A DNA stretch of 41,006 bases. Origin: an uncultured Alistipes sp. Lineage in GTDB: Bacteria; Bacteroidota; Bacteroidia; Bacteroidales; Rikenellaceae. The position numbers and the translations under genes are program-made. The notes beneath the pieces are model-generated. The model did no database searches. It was given only the letters and a program-made list of their open reading frames with translations, and had not been told where the DNA came from. Positions 8,774-16,194 of the stretch are shown piece by piece (within the stretch, counting starts at the first letter, position 1; each line of letters opens with the position of its first letter). The stretch lies in assembly GCA_937880705.1 (NCBI GenBank), contig CALGRZ010000065.1, positions 1-41,006 of the forward strand, in the 5' to 3' direction.

Positions 8774-10483
8774 ATGAAAGCAGTAAAGAAATTTTTATAT
8801 ATGGTAACAGCCGTGGCAACTCTCTTTGCCACGGGCTGTACCGAGCAGATTGAGCCTGCTCCCCTGCCCAATGTTGAGGGTCAGCAGGTGTACTTTGATA
8901 TCAATCAGGCCACTGCCTTTAAGGCAGACGAGACAGGTTCTATTGAGATTCCTATCTACCGCGTTGTTGCAGATGAGGCATTTACGGTAGCATGGCGATT
9001 CTCTGCTGATAACGGTATCGAGGAGCCCGCAGCTCCCTCATTTGCTGCAGGTGAGACCGAGGCCAAGATTGTAATTAACTACGATATCGATAGCTTCGAG
9101 CTTGGTCAGACCAAGACTTTCGGTGTCCTCTTGACCAACAACACTTCGCCTTATGGTGATGGTGCTACCGAGATGACCTTCACTATCACTCGTCCCGAGC
9201 CTTGGAATGATTTGGGTGTTGGTCTCTATGTAGATGACTTCTTGGCACCTTTTGTAGAGTTCGAAGCAGGTCTTATGGCCGAGGTTAAGTTCCAGCAGCA
9301 TGCTGAGGATGAGAACCGTATTCGCGTAGTCAACCCCTTCGGTCCGGAGACTTTCTGGCAGCTTCTTGGTGGTACTCCCGGTTATATCATCTATGACGAT
9401 GAGGATGACTATTTGGAGTTTGATATCACTGATCCTGATAATGTTAAGCTCGCAAGCAACCCCGCTATGGCCGGTTTCCAGATTAACTTCTCGAATGTAG
9501 GTGCATTGGATGCTATCTTGTATGTGTTCGATAATGAGGATGGCTCTTATGTAGCTCCTATAACATATAAGGATGGCGTAATCCGTTTCCCCGCAGGTGG
9601 TGCTATGGTTATTGGTTATATAGTTAATGGTGAGCTTGGTGGTTATTATGCAAATGAGTCTGGTAAGATGGCCTTCGCACTTCCCGGTGTAACTCTTGCT
9701 GATATGTCAATGGATGCAGAGTTTGTTGGTACATACATCGACAATGCGAGCGGTGCTGCCTATGCATCAGTTAACTTCACTCTTGGTGCAGATGTGGCTC
9801 GTTATAGATTTGCTGTTGTTGAGGGTGACGTTACATCAGACTACTCAGCTACAGTAACTGGTATCGTTGAGGAGGAGTTGGAGGGTGTTTACTCTATGAC
9901 TGCCGATGAGACCGAGGTTAGCCTTGAGCTTGCTACCGGTATCTACACTATCGTTGCTGTTCCTTACAATGCAAATGGTGAGGCTGCTGCATCATCAGCT
10001 ATTGCTTATCGCTTCTACTTCCCCGGTGCAGGTTCAGGTGATGTTCCCGAGGTAGAGATTCTTGTAGCAGTAGATGCTATCTCTGCAATCTTCGGTGAGG
10101 AGTATGAACAGGCTTATCCTTCATCATCATGTCTGGGTGTCTACATCGAGGGTGATGCTACACAGATAGAGGCTCTCTACTCATTCGTTGGCACAGGCGT
10201 TCCTGAGGATATGACTAACGAGGAGGTTCTGTCGCAGGCTGGTGAGGATCTTACCGATAGCTTCTTGCCTGATATGGCTGAGTACGGTTACACTGTAGTC
10301 GTTTACTCAAAACTTGATCCCGAGACTACTTATGATGTAATTATCGGTGTTCGTACCATCTATGGTGAGCTGAAGACTTTCCGCACAACTCACACAACTG
10401 CTGCTGCTGCGACAACTGCTGCTGCTGCGCCTTTGGCTCTGCCCGCAATGACCTCGTATGCTGCAACGCATTTCGTTCGATAA
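8774..10483 (+). CDS. SusCD-associated lipoprotein with beta-sandwich-like repeats
   Basis: 569 residues, with a lipoprotein signal (Cys at residue 22, ATGCTEQ). The first ~140 residues look like a Calx-beta/DUF1735-type beta-sandwich (VYFDINQATAFKADETG, then an acidic NYDID stretch). The rest is beta-rich and acidic, without a family I can name. The end is odd: an Ala/Thr-rich low-complexity stretch (TTAAAATTAAAAPLALP) encoded by an 18-bp tandem repeat. Third genes of SusCD operons are often surface ligand-binding proteins, so that is the likely role. A strong terminator follows. I see no catalytic motif. Confidence 0.8.
   Translation: MKAVKKFLYMVTAVATLFATGCTEQIEPAPLPNVEGQQVYFDINQATAFKADETGSIEIPIYRVVADEAFTVAWRFSADNGIEEPAAPSFAAGETEAKIVINYDIDSFELGQTKTFGVLLTNNTSPYGDGATEMTFTITRPEPWNDLGVGLYVDDFLAPFVEFEAGLMAEVKFQQHAEDENRIRVVNPFGPETFWQLLGGTPGYIIYDDEDDYLEFDITDPDNVKLASNPAMAGFQINFSNVGALDAILYVFDNEDGSYVAPITYKDGVIRFPAGGAMVIGYIVNGELGGYYANESGKMAFALPGVTLADMSMDAEFVGTYIDNASGAAYASVNFTLGADVARYRFAVVEGDVTSDYSATVTGIVEEELEGVYSMTADETEVSLELATGIYTIVAVPYNANGEAAASSAIAYRFYFPGAGSGDVPEVEILVAVDAISAIFGEEYEQAYPSSSCLGVYIEGDATQIEALYSFVGTGVPEDMTNEEVLSQAGEDLTDSFLPDMAEYGYTVVVYSKLDPETTYDVIIGVRTIYGELKTFRTTHTTAAAATTAAAAPLALPAMTSYAATHFVR
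10394..10429 (+). repeat. 18-bp tandem repeat in the lipoprotein tail
   Basis: Two perfect copies of ACAACTGCTGCTGCTGCG (10394-10411 and 10412-10429), each with a CTG run, encode Ala/Thr-rich sequence near the C-terminus. Such a repeat could change length by slippage without shifting the frame. Confidence 0.85.
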
Positions 10484-10509
10484 TCCTATCGAGTGATTTG
10501 AGTCAATCG

Positions 10510-10540
10510 AGGTGGCCTACCCAATTAAGGGTGGCCACCT
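10510..10540 (+). terminator. Terminator of the SusC-SusD-lipoprotein operon
   Basis: A stem of AGGTGGCC with GGCCACCT, extended inward by TACCC/GGGT, is followed directly by a T run (10541-10544). This is a classical intrinsic terminator 27 nt past the stop codon. Confidence 0.85.
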
Positions 10541-10570
10541 TTTTGTTGTTGGCCGAAGAGTCGATTTTTC

Positions 10571-10640
10571 TGCATATATGCAATAATTAGTTGTCGAAGT
10601 TTTCGCATTTCGAGAAAAATGTGTACTTTTACACCTTGGA
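10571..10640 (+). promoter_or_regulatory. Promoter/operator region of protease 1, shared with protease 2
   Basis: A perfect 12-bp palindrome (TGCATATATGCA, 10571-10582) lies upstream of a block at 10607-10640 that is nearly identical to 13402-13434 upstream of protease 2. The block contains the dyad GTGTA-CTTT-TACAC (10621-10634), which overlaps a plausible -7 element (TACTTTTA); a weak -33 TTTC lies 19 nt upstream. The shared dyad suggests common control; the regulator is unknown. Confidence 0.5.
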
Positions 10641-10699
10641 TTAGTGTCTGTTGGCACTTGGCCCTTATGCCTTTGGCAAAACTTTAATAACTAAATACT

Positions 10700-12700
10700 A
10701 TGAACAACATCAAACTTCTTTTGTGCATTGCGCTTGGTGCTCTTGCGGTATCGTGTACCCAGGACTTCGAGGAGTCACCCCGCATGGAGGTGCCTGCCTA
10801 TGCAAAGAAAGTGCTCAACACTTCGGACAACGCCGTCGGTGGTGAGCTCATCATCTATGTCGACGAGGCTACCATGGCACAGATCGACAAGGCCGGCAGT
10901 GTGACACGCTCGGGTAACTCGGAGCTCGATGCCATCGCCGAGCAGCTCGGTGCCGAGTCTGTGGAGCATGTCTTCAACATGCAGCTCAACCCTGCGCGTC
11001 TGCGTCGTACAGGCTTGGACCGCTGGTTTGTGGTGCGCTTTGGTGAGGATACCGACCTCGAGGCTGCAGCCCTGAAGCTCGCCTCGGTGGATGCTATCGA
11101 GCGTGTGCAGTTCAGCAACAAGGTTGAGCGTCCCAAGCACAGCAAGTCGGTAGAGGTAGACCCCACGACCATCGTCGCTACACGCTCTACCACGGCCAAG
11201 TTCAACGACCCCATGTACGACCTGCAGTGGCACTACCGCAATACGGGTAACACGCAGATCTTCCACACTGCCAAGGAGGGTGCCGACATCAATGTCGAGC
11301 CCGCGTGGGAGCTTACCACGGGTCGTCCCGAGGTTATCGTGGCTGTTGTCGATGAGGGCGTAGACTTCACTCATGAGGATATCGCGCCCAACATGTGGGT
11401 TAACGAGGCCGAGCTCAACGGTGTTGAGGGTGTCGATGACGACGGTAACGGCTACAAGGACGATATCCATGGCCACAACTTCGTAACCAACGGCTCGGTG
11501 ACCTGCTCACGTCCCGGTGACTCGGGTCACGGTACCCACGTTGCAGGTACTGTTGCTGCGGTGAACAACAACAACATTGGTGTCTGCGGTATCGCGGGTG
11601 GTGATGGCTCGGGCAATGGTGTACGCATCATGACCTGCCAGATCTTCTCGAACAAAGAGTCGGCAGGTACTATGGCCACCGCGCGTGCCATTCAGTACGC
11701 TACCGAGATGGGTGCCTGCATCCTGCAGTGCTCATGGGGCTTCGGTGCCAAGGCTGTGGGTCTTGCCAACGACAATAACTTTATGAGCAGCGGTCAGTAT
11801 CAGGTTGAGTACGAGGCTATCCAGCAGTTTATCTACAACGACGAGCCCAACTGTGCTGCGCTCGATGGCGGTATCGCTATCTTCGCTGCCGGTAACGACT
11901 CTGCTGCCGAGGCCGGTTATCCCGGTGCCTTCAACGAGTATATCGCCGTTACGGGCTTCGCTCCCGACGGTCTGCCCGCATGGTACACCAACTACAACCG
12001 TGGTTGCAATATCGCAGCCCCCGGTGGTGAGATTATCATCAGCTCGGAGCGTGGTGGTATCCTCTCGTTGCAGCGCAAGGATAAGTATGAGTACAACAAC
12101 GGTACCTCGATGGCATGTCCTCACGTCTCGGGTGTTGCAGCTCTGGCGTTGTCGTATGCCCTCGACCTGGGCAAGAAGTTCACCGTGCAGCAGATGAAGA
12201 GCATCCTGCTCACCTCGGTGAACGACATCGACTCGTCGCTGACGGGCATCCGTGAGGCTCTGGTAAATCCCGTGCAGACCATGAACCTGAACAACTACCG
12301 TGGTAAGATGGGTACGGGTATGATCGATGCCTACCGTGTGCTTATGGGCGTGCGTGGCACCACCTGCATCCCCGTAGCTGTGGGTGAGGAGATGGAGATC
12401 AACCTCGGCTCATACCTTGGTGATGGCTCGCTCAACCTCAAGATTCCGAAGGATAGCGATAATCAGATAAGCCTTATGATCGAGGATGACGTGCGCGAGA
12501 AGCTCGGCATCGAGACCGCAGAGATTGTTGATAACAAGCTCTATATCAAGTGTACCCAGAGTGGCTCGGGCATGATCAAGGTTGCCTTCATTGCTGGCGG
12601 TTTGTCGCAGGGTGGTGGCCTCTCGATTGGCGGTATGCGCATCGAGAAGGAGTTTGCCATCATCGCTCGCCCCTCGAACTATGGCGGCGGCTGGCTCTAA
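10700..12700 (+). CDS. Subtilisin-like (S8) serine protease lipoprotein 1
   Basis: 666 residues. The lipoprotein signal ends AVSC (Cys19), and the acidic CTQDFEES that follows suits surface export in Bacteroidetes. A fervidolysin-like prodomain spans about 48-145 (GGELIIYVDEAT to AIERVQFSN). The S8 catalytic domain begins near 195: Asp218 (VVDEGVD), His277 (GHGTHVAG), oxyanion Asn399 (FAAGND), Ser470 (NGTSMACPHVSG). A C-terminal beta-rich domain of about 110 residues ends GGGWL. All triad residues are present, so it should be an active endopeptidase. Alternative start codons are unlikely given the signal peptide. It is followed after 34 nt by a small lipoprotein gene and belongs to a tandem family of three with the genes at 13480 and 16195. 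Confidence 0.93.
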   Translation: MNNIKLLLCIALGALAVSCTQDFEESPRMEVPAYAKKVLNTSDNAVGGELIIYVDEATMAQIDKAGSVTRSGNSELDAIAEQLGAESVEHVFNMQLNPARLRRTGLDRWFVVRFGEDTDLEAAALKLASVDAIERVQFSNKVERPKHSKSVEVDPTTIVATRSTTAKFNDPMYDLQWHYRNTGNTQIFHTAKEGADINVEPAWELTTGRPEVIVAVVDEGVDFTHEDIAPNMWVNEAELNGVEGVDDDGNGYKDDIHGHNFVTNGSVTCSRPGDSGHGTHVAGTVAAVNNNNIGVCGIAGGDGSGNGVRIMTCQIFSNKESAGTMATARAIQYATEMGACILQCSWGFGAKAVGLANDNNFMSSGQYQVEYEAIQQFIYNDEPNCAALDGGIAIFAAGNDSAAEAGYPGAFNEYIAVTGFAPDGLPAWYTNYNRGCNIAAPGGEIIISSERGGILSLQRKDKYEYNNGTSMACPHVSGVAALALSYALDLGKKFTVQQMKSILLTSVNDIDSSLTGIREALVNPVQTMNLNNYRGKMGTGMIDAYRVLMGVRGTTCIPVAVGEEMEINLGSYLGDGSLNLKIPKDSDNQISLMIEDDVREKLGIETAEIVDNKLYIKCTQSGSGMIKVAFIAGGLSQGGGLSIGGMRIEKEFAIIARPSNYGGGWL

Positions 12701-13213
12701 AGAGTATGTTTAACAGAAAAAATAGTATAGAAGTATGAGATTTGTTAAGATATTGGCCGTAGCACTTATCGCAGTGTTGGCAATGGTAGGTTGCAAGAAC
12801 AATAAGCCCGATGGTCCGAAGCCCAACCAGAGCGGTCTTGCCAAGGCTATTGTAAAGGAGTGGCGTCTGGGCGATTGGGGCGGTGAGACCGTACCTTTCG
12901 ATGTCTATATCGCCTTCAACGAGGATGGCTCGTTTGAGATCTTCCAGCGTCTTTATACCCTTACCTACGAGCGTTTCGCCGGTACCTACAAGGTCGAGGG
13001 CGATATCCTCACGGGAAGCTACGAGAATGGCGACAACTGGAAGTGTGCCTATAAGGGTGAGGTGTCGGCCGACGGCATGACGCTTAAGCTCCACAGCCAG
13101 GAGGATCAGTCTACTACGGGTGTCTACCTCTCGACGGTTATCCCCGACGAGGTTAAGGATGAGGCTGCTACGCGCGCCACAGCCGAGCAGGGTGTTCCCT
13201 TCTTGTAGTAGGT
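12689..13213 (+). repeat. ~525-bp direct repeat, copy 1 (end of protease 1 plus lipoprotein)
   Basis: Runs from the last codons of protease 1 to just past the lipoprotein stop. It matches 15475-16000 with five substitutions and one 1-nt indel by eye. Bases 12734-13165 are identical over 432 nt; the three coding differences (13166, 13181, 13193) are synonymous and clustered at the 3' end. Confidence 0.9.
12735..13208 (+). CDS. Small lipocalin-like lipoprotein, copy 1
   Basis: 157 residues. The lipoprotein signal ends LAMVGC with the acylated Cys at residue 20. The mature part reads like a small lipocalin-type beta-barrel: VKEWRLGDWGG at the start, then EDGSFEIFQ, FAGTYKVEGDILTG and a final MTLKLHSQED strand, the order seen in Bacteroidetes lipocalin-like proteins. 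The role is unknown. It could assist, inhibit or chaperone the protease encoded 34 nt upstream, because the same pairing occurs again at 13480-15995. The protein is identical to that second copy. The C-terminal tail (TRATAEQGVPFL) follows the barrel. Confidence 0.85.
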   Translation: MRFVKILAVALIAVLAMVGCKNNKPDGPKPNQSGLAKAIVKEWRLGDWGGETVPFDVYIAFNEDGSFEIFQRLYTLTYERFAGTYKVEGDILTGSYENGDNWKCAYKGEVSADGMTLKLHSQEDQSTTGVYLSTVIPDEVKDEAATRATAEQGVPFL

Positions 13214-13239
13214 ACGTTGTTATACAACTTCAGTCATCA

Positions 13240-13272
13240 GGGGCTGTCACAACAAACATGTTGGGCAGCCCC
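13240..13272 (+). terminator. Hairpin after lipoprotein copy 1
   Basis: GGGGCTG (13240-13246) pairs with CAGCCCC (13266-13272), with additional AAC/GTT pairing inside. The T run is weak (TTGCTGTT). The stem and loop resemble the terminator at 34224-34263, suggesting a recurring terminator sequence in this genome. Confidence 0.55.
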
Positions 13273-13401
13273 TTGCTGTTGACTGCTATTCGGTGTTGTA
13301 GGCTCCGTATGCCGATAAAAAGTGGGCTATGGCTCCCTTATGGCTATTATATATGCCTAAAAAAGCATATTTATACACCTTTTTTTTCTGCCACGATGTG
13401 T

Positions 13402-13434
13402 ATTTGAGAAAAAATGTGTATTTTTACACCTTGG
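13402..13434 (+). promoter_or_regulatory. Promoter/operator of protease 2, near-copy of the one upstream of protease 1
   Basis: Contains the dyad GTGTA-TTTT-TACAC (13416-13429) followed by CCTTGGA, as at 10607-10640. The dyad overlaps a -7-like TATTTTTA. An ATATGC/GCATAT pair (13351-13370) lies upstream, echoing the palindrome before protease 1. Confidence 0.5.
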
Positions 13435-13479
13435 AAAGAGCTTGTTTACGAAAACGAAAACTTTTAATTACTAACATTT

Positions 13480-15486
13480 ATGAATAAGGTTAAATTCTTA
13501 CTGTTTGCCTTGGTTGCAGTTGTTGCCGCGGCTTGTACTACCGATCCTTCGGTGGATGGTGCAGAGTCGTTGGAGGGTGCTGTTGCCAAGAAGATTGTCA
13601 ATCGCCCTACGGCTGCATGCCCCGGTAGTATGCTTATCTATGTGGATGAGCAGACGGCCGATGCTCTTCAGACCTCGTTGGGCAGCTCACGCACCGGCAT
13701 CGCCTCACTCGATGAGGTGGCCGCACAGATCGATGTTACCTCTATCGACTATGTAACCCCCGGCAGCAAGTTCTCGGATGAGGAGCGCGCCTTTGGTCTG
13801 CACCGCTGGTTCGAGGTACGTTTCTCGGAGGATGTCAATGTCGAGGAGGTAGCCCTAAAGCTCGCATCGCTGGGCGAGGTTAAGCGTGTTGAGTACAACA
13901 CCCTTATCGAGTCGCCCAAGAGCAAGGCTCATGTCGTGGATATCAACGATATCATTGCGACACGCGCTTCGCAGTCATACTTCGATGATGCGATGTATGG
14001 TCTTCAGTGGCACTACAAGAATACGGGTAACAAGGCCATCTTCCCCGATGCTATGGAGGGTGCCGACATCAACGTAGAGCCCGCGTGGGACTATACCACA
14101 GGCCACAAAGATGTCATCGTAGCCATCATCGACGAGGGTGTTGACTATCGTCATCCCGACCTCAAGGACAACGTATGGGTAAACCAGGCGGAGTTCGATG
14201 GTGCCGAGGGTGTTGATGACGATAACAATGGCTATGTAGACGACATCTACGGCTGGAACTTCGTGCCCGGTACTAATGGTAAGCTCACCTGGGATGAGAA
14301 GGCCGTGACGGGTGATCCCGAGGATGATGACGTAGGTCACGGTACTCACGTTGCAGGTACCATCGCAGCCGTTAATAACAATGGTATCGGTGTTGTTGGT
14401 GTTGCCGGTGGTAACGGCACGGGCAATGGTGTGCGCGTTATGTCGTGCCAGATCTTCTCGGCAGGCCGTCCCACAACCATCGCAACCAACGGTGACGCTA
14501 TCCGCTATGCAGCAAACATGGGTGCCTGCATCCTGCAGTGCTCATGGGGCTACCCCGGTGATTACAATCCTACGAGCGACGAGCAGTACGAGCGAGAGCG
14601 TGGCTATCAGCAGGAGGCTATCCGTTACTTCATGTCGAAGAACAACTGCGCCGCTCTGAATGGTGGTGCTGTCATCTTCGCAGCAGGTAACGACACCCTG
14701 AATACCGCCTCATACCCCGGTGCTTTCAACGAGTATATCTCTGTGTCGGCTTATGGCCCCAACGGTCTGCCCACAACCTATACCAACTATGGCCCCGGTG
14801 TTAATATCGCTGCCCCCGGTGGTGACTACTATCCCAACTACAGCACCATGGAGTGGGAGGAGTCGGGCCTCGTGCTCTCAACCCTTCCTAACGAGGCCTA
14901 CGGCTATATGCCCGGTACCTCGATGGCATGTCCTCACGTCTCGGGTGTTGCAGCCCTTGTGCTCTCGCACGCTCTGGAGTTGGGCAAGACCCTTACGCTG
15001 GATCAGCTCTACAGCATCCTGCTCACCTCGGTGAACGACATCGATTCACGCCTCACGGGTAAGTATGATACCGTGTTTGGTACCATGAACCTCGGCTCGT
15101 ACAAGGGTAAGATGGGTACAGGTATGATTGACGCCTTCCAGGCCGTTATGGCCGTGCGCGGTACGTTGTGTGTACCTGCAACAGTTGGTAAGGAGTGCTG
15201 CCTCGACCTTAAGCAGCTGCGTGGCGATGGTACTCTGTCGTTGAAGCTTCTCAAGGAGGTTGAGATCTCTGACGAGGTGGAGAGCCGTCTGGGTATTAAG
15301 GATGTTGCTGTGTTCGGCAACAAGGTATATTTCACATGCGAGAAGGCTGGTTCGGGTACTATCACCATCCACGCTGTTGCAGGTGGTGACACGGTAGGTG
15401 GCGGTGCTACCATGGGTGGTATGGACATCTCTATCGATGTTGCCGTTGTGTCACGCATGGCAAACGACAGCAATGGCTGGCTCTAA
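13480..15486 (+). CDS. Subtilisin-like (S8) serine protease lipoprotein 2
   Basis: 668 residues with the same architecture as protease 1. Lipoprotein Cys19 (AAACTTD), prodomain about 50-145, then the S8 domain with Asp218 (IIDEGVD), His287 (GHGTHVAG), Asn404 (FAAGND) and Ser481 (GTSMACPHVSG). A C-terminal beta domain ends SNGWL. Relative to protease 1 it has about ten extra residues before the His motif (WDEKAVTGDPEDDD), a likely surface loop. The triad is intact. Long identical nucleotide patches shared with protease 1 (42 nt around the Ser motif, 34 nt, 32 nt) stand out in otherwise diverged genes. It is followed by lipoprotein copy 2 after 35 nt. Confidence 0.93.
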   Translation: MNKVKFLLFALVAVVAAACTTDPSVDGAESLEGAVAKKIVNRPTAACPGSMLIYVDEQTADALQTSLGSSRTGIASLDEVAAQIDVTSIDYVTPGSKFSDEERAFGLHRWFEVRFSEDVNVEEVALKLASLGEVKRVEYNTLIESPKSKAHVVDINDIIATRASQSYFDDAMYGLQWHYKNTGNKAIFPDAMEGADINVEPAWDYTTGHKDVIVAIIDEGVDYRHPDLKDNVWVNQAEFDGAEGVDDDNNGYVDDIYGWNFVPGTNGKLTWDEKAVTGDPEDDDVGHGTHVAGTIAAVNNNGIGVVGVAGGNGTGNGVRVMSCQIFSAGRPTTIATNGDAIRYAANMGACILQCSWGYPGDYNPTSDEQYERERGYQQEAIRYFMSKNNCAALNGGAVIFAAGNDTLNTASYPGAFNEYISVSAYGPNGLPTTYTNYGPGVNIAAPGGDYYPNYSTMEWEESGLVLSTLPNEAYGYMPGTSMACPHVSGVAALVLSHALELGKTLTLDQLYSILLTSVNDIDSRLTGKYDTVFGTMNLGSYKGKMGTGMIDAFQAVMAVRGTLCVPATVGKECCLDLKQLRGDGTLSLKLLKEVEISDEVESRLGIKDVAVFGNKVYFTCEKAGSGTITIHAVAGGDTVGGGATMGGMDISIDVAVVSRMANDSNGWL

Positions 15487-16000
15487 AGGGTATGTTTAAC
15501 AGAAAAAAATAGTATAGAATTATGAGATTTGTTAAGATATTGGCCGTAGCACTTATCGCAGTGTTGGCAATGGTAGGTTGCAAGAACAATAAGCCCGATG
15601 GTCCGAAGCCCAACCAGAGCGGTCTTGCCAAGGCTATTGTAAAGGAGTGGCGTCTGGGCGATTGGGGCGGTGAGACCGTACCTTTCGATGTCTATATCGC
15701 CTTCAACGAGGATGGCTCGTTTGAGATCTTCCAGCGTCTTTATACCCTTACCTACGAGCGTTTCGCCGGTACCTACAAGGTCGAGGGCGATATCCTCACG
15801 GGAAGCTACGAGAATGGCGACAACTGGAAGTGTGCCTATAAGGGTGAGGTGTCGGCCGACGGCATGACGCTTAAGCTCCACAGCCAGGAGGATCAGTCTA
15901 CTACGGGTGTCTACCTCTCGACGGTTATCCCCGACGAGGTTAAGGATGAGGCGGCTACGCGCGCCACTGCCGAGCAGGGAGTTCCCTTCTTGTAGTAGGT
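15475..16000 (+). repeat. ~525-bp direct repeat, copy 2 (end of protease 2 plus lipoprotein)
   Basis: Second copy of the block at 12689-13213, with one extra A in the spacer A run. It again starts in the last codons of the preceding protease and ends just after the lipoprotein stop, so the repeat unit is the protease tail plus the lipoprotein. Confidence 0.9.
15522..15995 (+). CDS. Small lipocalin-like lipoprotein, copy 2
   Basis: 157 residues, identical to the protein at 12735-13208; the genes differ at three synonymous third positions only. It has the same lipoprotein signal (Cys20) and lipocalin-like mature part. It sits 35 nt downstream of protease 2, the same spacing and context as copy 1 behind protease 1. 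The two proteases are clearly diverged while this protein is not, so recent duplication or gene conversion is likely. No copy follows protease 3. Function unknown. Confidence 0.85.
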   Translation: MRFVKILAVALIAVLAMVGCKNNKPDGPKPNQSGLAKAIVKEWRLGDWGGETVPFDVYIAFNEDGSFEIFQRLYTLTYERFAGTYKVEGDILTGSYENGDNWKCAYKGEVSADGMTLKLHSQEDQSTTGVYLSTVIPDEVKDEAATRATAEQGVPFL

Positions 16001-16038
16001 CTGCATAGGAGGCAGGGCCTTTGTTGCAGCTAAATGAC

Positions 16039-16067
16039 AGTGCCTCGGGCCTACGGCTCGGGGCACT
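16039..16067 (+). terminator. Possible hairpin terminator after lipoprotein copy 2
   Basis: AGTGCCTCGGGCC pairs with GGCTCGGGGCACT around a TAC loop, with two G-T pairs. Only a short T run (TTTG) follows. The hairpin differs in sequence from the one after copy 1, so the duplicated block does not include its terminator. Confidence 0.5.
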
Positions 16068-16147
16068 TTGCAATCACCTGCGGGGGGCTTTGTGTGGCGA
16101 TGTGAAGGCCATAAAAATGCCCTTTAAAGGTGGTCTATTCAAAAAAA

Positions 16148-16163
16148 AGTGCTATTTTAGCAT
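16148..16163 (+). promoter_or_regulatory. Dyad upstream of protease 3
   Basis: TGCTA-TTT-TAGCA (16150-16162) lies about 33 nt before the start codon and follows an A run, matching in position and shape, but not base for base, the GTGTA/TACAC dyads before proteases 1 and 2. It overlaps a -7-like TATTTTAG. Regulatory role is inferred. Confidence 0.4.
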
Positions 16164-16194
16164 CGTAATATTATAATAACCTAAAACGATACCA

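Noticed and set aside
10394..10483. Frameshift in the third SusCD-operon gene around the CTG repeat
   Set aside because: The other two frames after the repeat do not give a more convincing C-terminus, so the repeat looks in-frame and intact.
10646..10676. Possible sigma-54 promoter (TTGGCAC) before protease 1
   Set aside because: The downstream -12 TTGCA element is missing at the required spacing.
15483..16073. 196-codon frame antisense to lipoprotein copy 2
   Set aside because: It is present because the lipoprotein block is duplicated (a similar one exists at copy 1); the sense strand has the signal peptide and family features.
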